From assembly GCA_965216195.1 (NCBI GenBank), contig OZ244151.1:2790001-2854000 (forward strand): 64,000 nucleotides of DNA, given 5' to 3'. Source of the DNA: Aridibacter sp965216195 (lineage in GTDB: Bacteria > Acidobacteriota > Blastocatellia > Pyrinomonadales > Pyrinomonadaceae). Numbering within the stretch: position 1 is the first letter of the stretch; every line of letters starts with the position of its first letter. Of the stretch, positions 8,457 to 17,011 are shown one piece after another. The notes beneath the pieces are model-generated. The model did no database searches. It saw nothing but the letters and a program-made list of their open reading frames with translations, and was not told the DNA's origin. Both the position numbers and the translations under genes were made by a program.

Positions 8457-9560
8457 ATGAAAAAGGCTTTAGGATTATTTCTGACTCTTATTTTATCGGT
8501 TTCCGCGTTTGCCCAGGCAACGAAACAGGTTCCGCTTTCGCAGGCTGAGTATGTACGTATGCTTTACGGACTTCAGGCGAACTCGGTGGCTAAAGACGAT
8601 GTAATTCGCGCAATAAGAAAGCGCGGGATCGGTTTTACGCTTACAAGCGGGCTTCGAAGCCTTACGATTTCTAAAAGTGGGAATGATGCCGAGCTTCGAC
8701 GTACTCTCGAGGAAGCCAATCGGAGACGCGAAAACCCTTCTGCCGCAAAACTTCCTGGCGAAGCCGAAGCAAAAGAATTAATCGCTAAAACCCGTCAAAA
8801 TACGCTCGAAGCCGTAGAGGAAATGCCCGATTTCGTTGTGAAACAGAGAGTGAAACGCTCGGCTGCGTTTGCCGGAACAAATAATTTTAGAAGCCTTGAT
8901 CGCCTGATCGTGGCCGTAAGCTATCTGGCCAAAGGCAGAGAAGAATACAAAATTTTATCTATTAACGGCGTTCGCCAGCAGAGTCCGAAATCGAAAAGCG
9001 ATTATTCCGAAGTTCGCGGCACAAGCTCAACCGGCGAGTTTGTCTCCGTTTTAGCAACGATTTTCAAACGCGACAGTGAAACCGAATTCGAACTGATCGA
9101 TACGGATACTATCGGCGGAAGAAAAACTTTGGTATTTGATTTTTCGATTGAGCGGGATAAAGCGAAACAAGTGGTAACGTCGCATCAGCTGGTAGTAGAT
9201 TCAACGATCACGGGTGTCGAAGGACGAATCTGGATTGATCGTGAAAAAGCCAGAGTTTTGAAAGTGGAAAGTAATGCAACCGAAATACCGGCGAATTTCC
9301 CTGTCAGATCCGCCCGCCGCATAATCAACTATGCGTGGGTGAAAATTAATGATGAGCCTTATCTATTGCCGTCTCTTTCCGACGTCCGGCTAACCTTTCG
9401 TCAAAACCGCAAACTTTTCGAATCAAGAAACCTAATTCAGTTTAAGGATTATAAGAAATATGGTTCGGAAGTGATTATTCTTGACGACGATGATGAGGAG
9501 ATTCCGGAAGAACCCGAAGATATAAAAGAGGAAAAACCCTCTGAGGATCCCGAGCCCTAA
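8457..9560 (+). CDS. Secreted protein of unknown function with acidic C-terminus
   Basis: A 367-residue protein with a clear signal peptide (residues 1-19, cleaved after AFA). The middle part is rich in predicted beta strands (about residues 115-330) and includes segments such as GRIWIDREKARVLKV, reminiscent of the LolA-like outer-membrane lipoprotein-sorting fold; this resemblance is inference. The last 28 residues are an acidic Asp/Glu/Pro tail. No catalytic motif was recognised. It is transcribed divergently from ileS and ends 1 bp before the convergent small gene at 9562. Confidence 0.8.
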   Translation: MKKALGLFLTLILSVSAFAQATKQVPLSQAEYVRMLYGLQANSVAKDDVIRAIRKRGIGFTLTSGLRSLTISKSGNDAELRRTLEEANRRRENPSAAKLPGEAEAKELIAKTRQNTLEAVEEMPDFVVKQRVKRSAAFAGTNNFRSLDRLIVAVSYLAKGREEYKILSINGVRQQSPKSKSDYSEVRGTSSTGEFVSVLATIFKRDSETEFELIDTDTIGGRKTLVFDFSIERDKAKQVVTSHQLVVDSTITGVEGRIWIDREKARVLKVESNATEIPANFPVRSARRIINYAWVKINDEPYLLPSLSDVRLTFRQNRKLFESRNLIQFKDYKKYGSEVIILDDDDEEIPEEPEDIKEEKPSEDPEP

Positions 9561-9561
9561 A

Positions 9562-9723
9562 CTAGCAGTTGTACCCAAAATATATCAGCACCGTAGGCAC
9601 AATAAGCCAAAGCATCCCTTTAATAAAGAAAAATAAAAACCCGGCTACCCCAAATCGCGCAAGCCACTTTTTTAAAGAGAACTTTTGCTCGTCGTTTTGT
9701 TGCTGCTCTTCTTTTTCCCGCAT
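9562..9723 (-). CDS. Small one-helix membrane protein (53 aa)
   Basis: A 53-residue frame from ATG 9723 to TAG 9562. A charged Glu/Gln-rich N-terminus is followed by FSLKKWLARFGVAGFLFF and a second hydrophobic stretch (MLWLIVPTVLIYF) to the C-terminus, so it is probably a small inner-membrane protein. The organised pattern (soluble charged head, WLARFG, hydrophobic tail) argues against chance. Its stop is 1 bp from that of the convergent gene. No strong ribosome-binding site was seen. The function is unknown. Confidence 0.6.
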   Translation of the reverse strand: MREKEEQQQNDEQKFSLKKWLARFGVAGFLFFFIKGMLWLIVPTVLIYFGYNC

Positions 9724-9862
9724 ATTTGAAATTTACTACTCGTGATTTTTCATTGCAAGTAGCGGTTTATTAGTCTGAAACCCGGCTCGCATAATATTAT
9801 TTATTGGCTTACGCTTTTATTCGGGAATTGGTTTAATAACCCTACCTTAGGATGTCGCAACC

Positions 9863-10426
9863 TTGTTAGAACTGATAAAACTTGACAACTCAATAAAATT
9901 AGATATCCGGTACGCGCGAGAGGACAATTTCGTGGGCCGCCCCGTCTATAAAGAGGCGCGCGCATTTTTGCAGCGTGATGCGGCCGAGGCTCTCATACGG
10001 GTTCACAGAAAGATTTGTGATCGCGGATTTGGTTTAGTAATTTACGATGGCTACCGCCCCTGGTCAGTAACAAAACTCTTTTGGGAAGTCGTTGAAGAAC
10101 ACCAGAGAGTATTTGTAGCGGACCCTGAAATTGGTTCGGTTCATAATCGCGGCTGCGCGGTAGATCTAAGCATGTTTAGCCTTGCAAATGGTGAGCAGGT
10201 GGAGATGCCGTCTGATTTCGACGAGTTTAACGAAAAAGCATCTACTAAATATCTTGGTGGCACAAAACTTGAAACTGCAAATAGGGATTTTCTGATCGAA
10301 AACATGGAGTCAGAGGGATTCACTGTTAACCCGAAAGAATGGTGGCATTTCGACTATAAAACATGGGCGGATTATGACATCTACGACTTTTCATTTGCCG
10401 AACTCGCCTCTCTTGAAGACTCGTAA
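9863..10426 (+). CDS. D-alanyl-D-alanine dipeptidase (VanX/DdpX family, M15D)
   Basis: A zinc dipeptidase that hydrolyses D-Ala-D-Ala, used in murein recycling or, in vancomycin-resistant bacteria, to remove the drug target precursor. The zinc ligands H94 and D101 (SVHNRGCAVDL) and H162 with catalytic E159 (EWWH) are present with VanX spacing, as is the transition-state arginine in YRPW (R65). The frame is closed by a stop at 9848, so the only usable start is TTG 9863 with AGGA about 10 bp upstream. No vanH/vanA ligase is adjacent, so a housekeeping role is more likely than resistance. Confidence 0.92.
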   Translation: MLELIKLDNSIKLDIRYAREDNFVGRPVYKEARAFLQRDAAEALIRVHRKICDRGFGLVIYDGYRPWSVTKLFWEVVEEHQRVFVADPEIGSVHNRGCAVDLSMFSLANGEQVEMPSDFDEFNEKASTKYLGGTKLETANRDFLIENMESEGFTVNPKEWWHFDYKTWADYDIYDFSFAELASLEDS

Positions 10427-10474
10427 AAGTTCCGCGGTTTGAAAAATCCCTTGATTTCATGGCATCTTAGCAGC

Positions 10475-11653
10475 ATGAAAAATGACACGTCGATTTTCAC
10501 CGAAGTGGTTCATGCGGATCGCGATATTTCTTCCAATCATGGCGCAGCGTCAGTTCCGATTTATAATGCATCGATTTTTGCGTTTGAAGATGCCGATGAG
10601 GGCGCGGCAATCCACAATTTCGAAAAATCCGGCTTTTTCTATGGCAGGCTCGGAAACCCTACGCAGAAAGCACTTGAAAATGCGGTTGCCAAACTCGAAC
10701 ATGCAGAAGCTGCCCTGGCATTCGGCTCGGGGATGGCGGCGATTTCCGCAGCCGTTTTAAGCATTGCAAAGACCGGAGATCATATTGTCGCATTAGACTC
10801 AATGTATTCGACCGCAACCGGGCTACTCAAGCACCTCGCCGACTCTTTCAGTATTGATGTAACATTTGTCGATGCAACAAACGCGGAAAATTACCGTTCC
10901 GCTATTCGGCCTGAGACAAAACTGCTCTGGATCGAAACTCCTTCAAACCCCTTGCTCAATATCTCCGATATTTCCGCAATAACGCGTACTGCAAAAGACG
11001 CTGGGATTTTTACGATTGCTGACAATACCTTTGCCACGCCGTTTAATCAAAACCCTCTGGATTTGGGTGTCGATTTAGTTGCTCACAGCGCGACGAAGTA
11101 TCTCGGCGGGCACAGCGATCTAAGCGCTGGCGTCTTAGCCGGAAATAGTGAAATTATCGATCTGGTTTTTAATAAAGGGGTTAAATTGATCGGCGGCGCA
11201 ATTGCTCCGCAGGTAGCGTGGTTGGTTTTACGCGGAATAAAAACTCTAGCGCTTCGAATGAAGCAACACAACGAAAATGCATATGCTATAGCATATATGT
11301 TACAATCTCACTCAAAAGTTAAGGCAGTTTATTATCCCGGATTGGAAGACCACCCAAACCACCGGGTTGCAAAAAAACAAATGAGAGGGTTTGGCGGAAT
11401 GGTTTCATTTGAAGTCGTAGATTCCGGTTCCGCAAAGCAACTTATTAATTCCTTGAAAGTGTGCACTAATGCCACATCGCTCGGAGGGGTCGAAACGATC
11501 GTTCAACACTCAGCTTCGATGACCCACGCGAGTCTTTCAAAAGAGCAACGCGAAAAAGCGGGAATCTCAGAAGGCTTGATTAGAATGTCGGTTGGAATAG
11601 AAGATAAAAACGACCTGATTGCTGATATTGAGAATGCGCTGAACGTAGGTTGA
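10475..11653 (+). CDS. Cystathionine gamma-synthase/lyase family PLP enzyme
   Basis: A member of the Cys/Met metabolism PLP-dependent family (cystathionine gamma-synthase, cystathionine gamma-lyase, methionine gamma-lyase). The PLP lysine is K208 in SATKYLGGHSD; the PLP aspartate is D183 and the phosphate-binding SGM is at 85-87. I chose ATG 10475 over an upstream TTG at 10439 because the protein then begins close to the family start. Family members are hard to separate without alignment. A cysteine synthase/CBS family gene lies at the far end of the window, which fits transsulfuration but is not linked. Confidence 0.93.
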   Translation: MKNDTSIFTEVVHADRDISSNHGAASVPIYNASIFAFEDADEGAAIHNFEKSGFFYGRLGNPTQKALENAVAKLEHAEAALAFGSGMAAISAAVLSIAKTGDHIVALDSMYSTATGLLKHLADSFSIDVTFVDATNAENYRSAIRPETKLLWIETPSNPLLNISDISAITRTAKDAGIFTIADNTFATPFNQNPLDLGVDLVAHSATKYLGGHSDLSAGVLAGNSEIIDLVFNKGVKLIGGAIAPQVAWLVLRGIKTLALRMKQHNENAYAIAYMLQSHSKVKAVYYPGLEDHPNHRVAKKQMRGFGGMVSFEVVDSGSAKQLINSLKVCTNATSLGGVETIVQHSASMTHASLSKEQREKAGISEGLIRMSVGIEDKNDLIADIENALNVG

Positions 11654-11752
11654 CATCAATCATTACGAGAAGCGGTAGCGACCTGTTTTAGTATGAGAGA
11701 ACGGCCGGTCGGATTATGCTCCGCCCGATCAACCTTATAGGTAATATTTATA

Positions 11753-12421
11753 ATGACACTCGCGAGAAAACTCACAGCGGAATTCCTTGGCACAGCGGGC
11801 TTGCTGGCGGTAGTCGTCGGCTCGGGAATAATGGGCGAAAGGCTCGCTGGTGGAAACGTCGCGATTGCCCTACTTGCCAATACGATTGCCACCGGGGCGG
11901 GTCTGGCATTCTTGATTTGGAGTTTTATAGACATTTCGGGAGCTCACTTTAACCCCGCAGTTACGTTAGTTGAGCTGCTTAACGGCTCGATTAAGATTCA
12001 CGAAGGCATTTACTACATTTGTGCGCAGATAGCAGGCGGATTTCTGGGCGCTGGTGCGGCAAATTTGATGTTTGAGCTTCCAGTGTTTTTTGCATCAACG
12101 AAAGTTCGAGCAGGAGCCTCGCAATTTCTGGCTGAGTTCATTGCCACCTTTGGATTAATCGCGGTGATCCAATGCGGCGCAAAGTTTCGTCCGGATAAGA
12201 TTGCTGTTATGGTCGCAACCTATATAACGGCGGCTTACTGGTTTACCAGCTCTACATCTTTTGCGAATCCGGCAGTAACTTTTGCACGGGCCGCATCCGA
12301 TACCTTTGCCGGAATTGCGCCTGCTAATGTGCCGGCGTTTGTAGGGGCGCAGATCTTGGGGGCGATTGCTGCTTTCCTGGTTTTTTCCTGGCTTCTAAAG
12401 GACATTGATTCAGATGAGTAA
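11753..12421 (+). CDS. Aquaporin family channel, AqpS-like
   Basis: A 222-residue MIP channel with six predicted membrane helices and two NPA boxes (N67-P-A, N172-P-A). The arginine that normally follows the second NPA and narrows the pore is replaced by Val175. The next gene, translationally coupled by an 8-bp overlap, is a thioredoxin-type arsenate reductase. Aquaporin plus arsC is the layout known from Sinorhizobium meliloti, where AqpS exports arsenite formed by ArsC. Arsenite export is therefore the likely job; water or glycerol transport cannot be excluded. No ArsR gene is adjacent. Confidence 0.9.
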   Translation: MTLARKLTAEFLGTAGLLAVVVGSGIMGERLAGGNVAIALLANTIATGAGLAFLIWSFIDISGAHFNPAVTLVELLNGSIKIHEGIYYICAQIAGGFLGAGAANLMFELPVFFASTKVRAGASQFLAEFIATFGLIAVIQCGAKFRPDKIAVMVATYITAAYWFTSSTSFANPAVTFARAASDTFAGIAPANVPAFVGAQILGAIAAFLVFSWLLKDIDSDE

Positions 12422-12845
12422 GAAAAAGAGCATATTGATTTTGTGTACGGGAAATTCCGCGCGCAGCCAAATGGCTGAGGCGCTGCTAAAACACATATGT
12501 AATGACAGATATGATGTGTATAGCGCCGGCACACACCCGAGTATTGTACGTAAAGAGGCGATCGCCGCAATTGGGGAGTTGGGTTTGAGTATGGATGGCT
12601 ATCGATCAAAGTCAGTAGATGAATTTACCGGGAAAGAAATCGATTTTGTGCTAACGGTTTGCGACAACGCGAAAGAAAGCTGCCCACACTTCCCTGCAAA
12701 AACAAAGGTTATTCACAGATCTTTCGACGACCCGGCATCCGTTGAGGGCAGCTACGAAAAAAGGCTTTCAGCCTTCACAAAGGTGCGTGACGAGATCAAA
12801 CGGTATTTAGGGGAAGAATTTATACCTACTATTAGTGATAGCTAA
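12414..12845 (+). CDS. arsC: Arsenate reductase, thioredoxin-coupled (LMW-PTP fold)
   Basis: A 143-residue cytoplasmic protein with the phosphatase loop C11-TGNSA-R17 and the two further redox cysteines C83 and C90 (VCDNAKESC), the same pattern as pI258 ArsC (C10, C82, C89). It reduces arsenate to arsenite through a cysteine relay finally reset by thioredoxin. The ATG at 12414 lies inside the end of the aquaporin gene (8-bp overlap), so the two are co-translated. The upstream TTG at 12405 is less likely. Confidence 0.94.
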   Translation: MSKKKSILILCTGNSARSQMAEALLKHICNDRYDVYSAGTHPSIVRKEAIAAIGELGLSMDGYRSKSVDEFTGKEIDFVLTVCDNAKESCPHFPAKTKVIHRSFDDPASVEGSYEKRLSAFTKVRDEIKRYLGEEFIPTISDS

Positions 12846-12853
12846 TGTCATTG

Positions 12854-13162
12854 AATGAATGCACATGTGTCGGTAGCCCGACAGTGATGGAGGGCTCAGT
12901 GAATCCAACAGTACCGCTTCCGCAAACTATGCCCGCGCTCACGCTTGGGCTACTGACACCCAAGCCCATTCCCAATGAATGCGTCTGTGTCTGTAGCCCG
13001 ACAGTGATAGAGTGACAGTGAATCCAACGGCCCCGCTTCCGCAAACTATGCCCGCGCTCAGGCTTGAGCTACCGACCCCCAAGGCCACATTCCCAATGAA
13101 TGCCTATGTGACTGTAGCCCGGCGGTGTTGAAGGGTACACCGCGTCCGTTGGCACCGCTTCA
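12854..13162. repeat. 120-bp tandem repeat array, about 2.6 units
   Basis: Units start at 12854, 12974 and 13095, each opening with AATGAATGC and containing GTAGCCCGACAGTGAT-like and CTTCCGCAAACTATGCCCGC segments. Each of the first two units carries an internal inverted pair (GTAGCCC ... GGGCTAC). Unit 3 is degenerate and loses similarity near 13162. The array fills most of the 408-bp gap between arsC and the convergent CHAT gene. The motif GTGTCGGTAGCCCG recurs at 56001-56014. Confidence 0.9.
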
Positions 13163-13253
13163 ATTCCTGAATGGGTATTAGAACCTAAATACAAAAAATG
13201 CGACTAGATAGAGTGAGCTTCGTGTCCACTTTTACCTGACTATCTCAAACAGC

Positions 13254-16022
13254 CTATCGATAGTCACCTAGAAGAAAGAATTGTGCCCAATAATAAGGAT
13301 CGCTCATATTCGCCTCCTTGTCATTGATCATTTCAATGGACGCTTTTTGAAGTGCTTCCGAGGATGAAAGGCCTTGCCTGAGGTTTTTGTAAAACGAGTT
13401 TGTGAAGCGGGCGGTCGATTTATCATTCGCCTCCCACTGAGCGGAGACTACTGTTGATGAACCCGCCGCCATCATCGCCCACGCGAGACTTACGAGTCCT
13501 TCTCCGTTAAAAACATTTGTCGTATCGCAAGAAGCTAAAAATGCGAGGCTGCCTTTCTTCAATTTCATTTTAAGGAGTTCGTCAACGGTTAGTTTGCCAT
13601 CGTCCTTACCAGCAGGCTTAAAACCAAGAAAGGAATTAAACGGCTCATCCTTATTCACCTCCGCATGCATCGAGAAATGTAAGATATCCGATTTGGAGGC
13701 GGTTTCTCTAAATCGGGACTCGGTAGCGCCTGTTGTAGGCTTAACTCCGTATAACCCGGCAAGATTTTTAGCTTCTTCATCGACAAATTTCAGATAAAGA
13801 TCGTTATAAGCCGCATTTGAAAAAACTTGAATGGCTTTTCTATCTAGTTTGTCATCGCGTTCCAAATGTTTCAGCAGAACCGATATTGAAGGCGCATACG
13901 CTATCTCTGCTTCCTCAATTAAATATTTCTTTCCATCGGGGCTAAGAGCTTGGAAAGGTATCTTCCAAAGCGCTCCTGTTGGTACGATGACCAACCGCTT
14001 TCCACCTGTGCTCAGCGGTTTAATCAAGAGGTCGTAAGCTTTTTTGGCATCTTGCTTATAATATATTTGATTTTTAATTTTACTGGCCAGATCCTTCGTA
14101 AGTTGATCTATTTCATCGGACGTAATATTCAACTCTACGCTCTGGATCCCTTCCCCCTTTTGCCAGGTCAACGCGATAAGTTTTTCGTCTCCATCAAATA
14201 CATAAGAGACCATTTTTGTTTGGTCGGAAAGCCTTGACTTTTGTAACTGACCAACGACATTTGTACTTGCCTCAGAAAGCGCACTTCGCGAATTACGCTC
14301 ATTGGCCTTCGAAATTGCATATTGCTCCATTTTTGCTAACTTTGACCACAACTTTTTGTTCCTGCGCGATTCGGGTGAATCCACAAGTTTTAGAGTGAAC
14401 TTGAAGATTTCCTTTTCCGAGGCAGGATCAAGGACAAGCTCCTGTGTAGGAGCGCTACCAGTAACTTTATCTCGCAACCATCTTGCCTTCAGATCTTCGG
14501 ATAGTTGAAGTGCTTCTTCGTTTTTCCCCTCCTTAAGCAATAGTCCTATCTCCAACTGATAACTTTCAAACAAATGCTCAAAAGCCCCTGTAGATACTTC
14601 AGCGGCCCGGACAAACCTTTTTGGTTCACCGTACTTGATTGCTTTTCGGTTAGCACTTCTAGCAGCTTTTAGGTTACCTAAACGATAGAAGGCTTTTGCT
14701 CGATCTCTATAGATAAACGAGAGTGAATCCAATCGCTGACTTTTTACGACTACATCTAGATACCTTTCAGTGGTTCTTAGAAGATCATCAAAATCACCCC
14801 TTGATGCTGCAAGTCTAGATTGCCAACTTAGTAGGAGTCTTTGATCTACCCATCTTCTTTCGCTACCCTTTAAAAGTTGCTCTGAAGCTAAAAAGAATCG
14901 CTTTGTAGATTCGAAATCACCTCTGTAATGCGCGACAATCGCACGAACAACATTTAGGTTCGATCTGTTTACAAGCGATCGCGAACTTTTATCTAACTCC
15001 TCTAGTTTCGCCAGATATGGCTTGGCCTCTTCGACTTTCTCATCAATTAACAATTTGAGTATTAACTCAAGATAAGCTCGCGCTATCTCTCTTTCATTAC
15101 CACTCTCTTTTGCAACATCCAAAACTCTCTCGAAGGCTCTCCCAGAGCGCGCATAGTTATTAATGTCAAGATCAAGTCTCGCGATCGCCCTATAATACTC
15201 TAAACGCAACTTAACTGAGGCAAATGGCAAAAGAGATTCCAGTCGATTGAGTTTCTGAATAGCCAATGCGTTGTTTCCAATCCTCATCAAGGAGTTGTGA
15301 GATTCCAGCAAAATCGCAAACAAAATTTCATTCTTATTTCTAACTGAATTCGAGAGCCTCTTTTCAGCCTCCCTTATCCAAGTAAGCTTCGCCAAATGAT
15401 TACCTCGTAGTCCGAAACAACGAGCCAAGTGAAGAGATGTTTTTACAAAAACATCGTCATATTCGCTCCCCTTCTGCCTGCTACTAAAAACATAAGCCCC
15501 TCTCAGGAACCTGAAGCCTAAATAAATTTCGGGATTTAGGTAGTCAGGATGGCAATATATCCAAGATCGATAGTAATAAAGGTACGCCGTTTCTGGCATC
15601 TTCGGAAATTCTTTTGAGGGGCTCAGTTCCATCCACTTGCGCCCGAACTGAACGGCATCGTAAAAATACTTTTTCGCTTGATCAAACTCATGAAGCTTTA
15701 CACTTATTTTTCCAAGCTGAGCGTACGTACCATATTTGAGCATCAGGTAGCCAGATTTGTCCGCTAATATTTTGGCCTTTAACGACTTATTTTTTGCATT
15801 CTTGTAAGCTTCCGAATTAAATAACCTTTCTGCCTCCTTGTGGAAAAAACTCCACAACTCACGCTTGGTACGTTGTGGAGTTTTTTTTACCCTTTTACTG
15901 AAGCTCTCTAAGTCAAGCTTTTGCAATTCGTTCGCTGTCTGCCCCTGTAAAGGAGTGACACATATGAAAAAAGCTAGAACAATAACCGACTGTGTCAGAA
16001 CTTGACTCACTAATTCCTTCAT
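13254..16022 (-). CDS. CHAT domain protease-like protein with TPR repeats
   Basis: A 922-residue protein. A signal peptide or anchor (residues 1-28, ending LQGQ) is followed by a long alpha-helical TPR-like region (about 50-500), a linker, and a C-terminal CHAT domain (about 640-922). The caspase-like dyad is visible: His786 in LHFSMHA and Cys832 in LASCDT; the terminal YYWAQFFLLGD motif is also typical. CHAT domains are separase/caspase-related peptidases; the TPRs presumably bind partner or substrate. It lies 41 bp downstream of a Ser/Gly-rich secreted protein gene on the same strand and is divergent from a sigma/anti-sigma pair. Confidence 0.93.
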   Translation of the reverse strand: MKELVSQVLTQSVIVLAFFICVTPLQGQTANELQKLDLESFSKRVKKTPQRTKRELWSFFHKEAERLFNSEAYKNAKNKSLKAKILADKSGYLMLKYGTYAQLGKISVKLHEFDQAKKYFYDAVQFGRKWMELSPSKEFPKMPETAYLYYYRSWIYCHPDYLNPEIYLGFRFLRGAYVFSSRQKGSEYDDVFVKTSLHLARCFGLRGNHLAKLTWIREAEKRLSNSVRNKNEILFAILLESHNSLMRIGNNALAIQKLNRLESLLPFASVKLRLEYYRAIARLDLDINNYARSGRAFERVLDVAKESGNEREIARAYLELILKLLIDEKVEEAKPYLAKLEELDKSSRSLVNRSNLNVVRAIVAHYRGDFESTKRFFLASEQLLKGSERRWVDQRLLLSWQSRLAASRGDFDDLLRTTERYLDVVVKSQRLDSLSFIYRDRAKAFYRLGNLKAARSANRKAIKYGEPKRFVRAAEVSTGAFEHLFESYQLEIGLLLKEGKNEEALQLSEDLKARWLRDKVTGSAPTQELVLDPASEKEIFKFTLKLVDSPESRRNKKLWSKLAKMEQYAISKANERNSRSALSEASTNVVGQLQKSRLSDQTKMVSYVFDGDEKLIALTWQKGEGIQSVELNITSDEIDQLTKDLASKIKNQIYYKQDAKKAYDLLIKPLSTGGKRLVIVPTGALWKIPFQALSPDGKKYLIEEAEIAYAPSISVLLKHLERDDKLDRKAIQVFSNAAYNDLYLKFVDEEAKNLAGLYGVKPTTGATESRFRETASKSDILHFSMHAEVNKDEPFNSFLGFKPAGKDDGKLTVDELLKMKLKKGSLAFLASCDTTNVFNGEGLVSLAWAMMAAGSSTVVSAQWEANDKSTARFTNSFYKNLRQGLSSSEALQKASIEMINDKEANMSDPYYWAQFFLLGDYR

Positions 16023-16063
16023 TTATTTACTTTCAAACACTCTAGATTCTAGATCAATGCTGA

Positions 16064-16426
16064 TCAGATTCCAGGATCCGGATTGCAATTTGGGCTCCCA
16101 TCATCGCAGTTACCGGAGCTTGGGGACAGACCTTCTACAGATCCGCTACCTCCACTTGCTGAAGCATGAGCCGTACTCCCAGAACCAGAATCTCTCGCGC
16201 TAGAACTTCCCCCTCCTCCGTTTCCGGAATCTTGATTGGAAGAGCCATTGGAACTAGAACTGCTGCTGGTTGAAGAGGTTGTTGTTCCTACCAAATAATC
16301 TAATATATCTCCATACAAATCCAGAAGTGACCTAGCCGAGGCGGTCTGTGCCGAGACGCAGATAACAGCTAATAAGATAAAGCTTGACAGTGCTTTGGAA
16401 AATAGACCTTTGTTGTTTATTATCAT
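16064..16426 (-). CDS. Small secreted Ser/Gly-rich protein, possible CHAT partner
   Basis: A 120-residue protein. ATG 16426 is chosen over 16441 because GAGGAG sits 7 nt upstream of it and is itself inside the longer frame. A signal peptide (about residues 1-31) precedes RSLLDLYGDILDYLVG, a short amphipathic helix-like segment, then about 55 residues dominated by Ser and Gly, and an end with two cysteines (GNCDDGSPNCNPDPG). Low complexity is common in surface or cleaved linker peptides. It shares a transcription unit with the CHAT protein, so it may be its substrate; this is inference. A good sigma-70-like promoter lies about 175 nt upstream. Confidence 0.8.
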   Translation of the reverse strand: MIINNKGLFSKALSSFILLAVICVSAQTASARSLLDLYGDILDYLVGTTTSSTSSSSSSNGSSNQDSGNGGGGSSSARDSGSGSTAHASASGGSGSVEGLSPSSGNCDDGSPNCNPDPGI

Positions 16427-16601
16427 GAAAGTTCTCCTCATTTTTTTCTAACCTCACCACTTAGTCCGATTAAATCGCCCCTGAGAAATACCTACGCCCA
16501 AAATGGATTAAAACTACAAGCCAACCAAAAGATTCTGGTACCTTAGCATGCTCGAAATTCCTGTTAAGGCTGGGATCATCGAATCGAAATTGTTTTCATC
16601 A

Positions 16602-16630
16602 TTTATATTATCCATTATCCTATGTGTCAA
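16602..16630 (-). promoter_or_regulatory. Predicted sigma-70-type promoter for the Ser-rich protein/CHAT operon
   Basis: Reading the minus strand, TTGACA (16630-16625), a 17-bp spacer and TATAAA (16607-16602) form a near-consensus promoter. Transcription would start near 16595 and give a leader of about 170 nt before the ATG at 16426. Confidence 0.6.
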
Positions 16631-16894
16631 CATTTTGTCGATTCGGATACGTCCCGTTCTTGAATGATTACGATATTTACTCATAGTTTGATTAGACGTC
16701 ATTTCGTAAAAAAAGCTTTTTTTTCTTACTTATTAATAAAAACCCTCGTAACTTGCGTTTTGTATGAAACTGCCATGAAAAAGGTTACACTTTTTTCACA
16801 TGGTTCCCGTAAACCACTCAAACGCAGCGAGATACAGACAAAAAGAAGTTTTATTTCCTCAAAATCTCGCGCTATTTTTTCTTAAAAAAAAAGA

Positions 16895-16923
16895 TTGACA
16901 AGCGGCTTTTGTAGGTGTAATAG
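16895..16923 (+). promoter_or_regulatory. Possible promoter of the sigma factor gene
   Basis: TTGACA (16895-16900), a 17-bp spacer and TAATAG (16918-16923), about 90 bp upstream of the sigma factor ATG. The -35 box is perfect, the -10 box weak. The rest of the divergent gap 16427-17011 holds only the opposite promoter and no convincing gene. Confidence 0.4.
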
Positions 16924-17011
16924 TAATAGCACTTTAAGGTAACAAAAAGTTAAAAGTTGATTATTTACCTATCCGCCTAGGTGGAAATGGCTTCAAAAGG
17001 AAACGTGTTAG

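Noticed and set aside
9863..10426. Vancomycin resistance cluster
   Set aside because: The VanX-like gene has no adjacent vanH, vanA or vanRS genes; a murein-recycling dipeptidase is more likely.
16514..16702. A 62-residue minus-strand frame upstream of the Ser-rich protein
   Set aside because: It overlaps the best promoter candidate (16602-16630), has no ribosome-binding site and no recognisable features.
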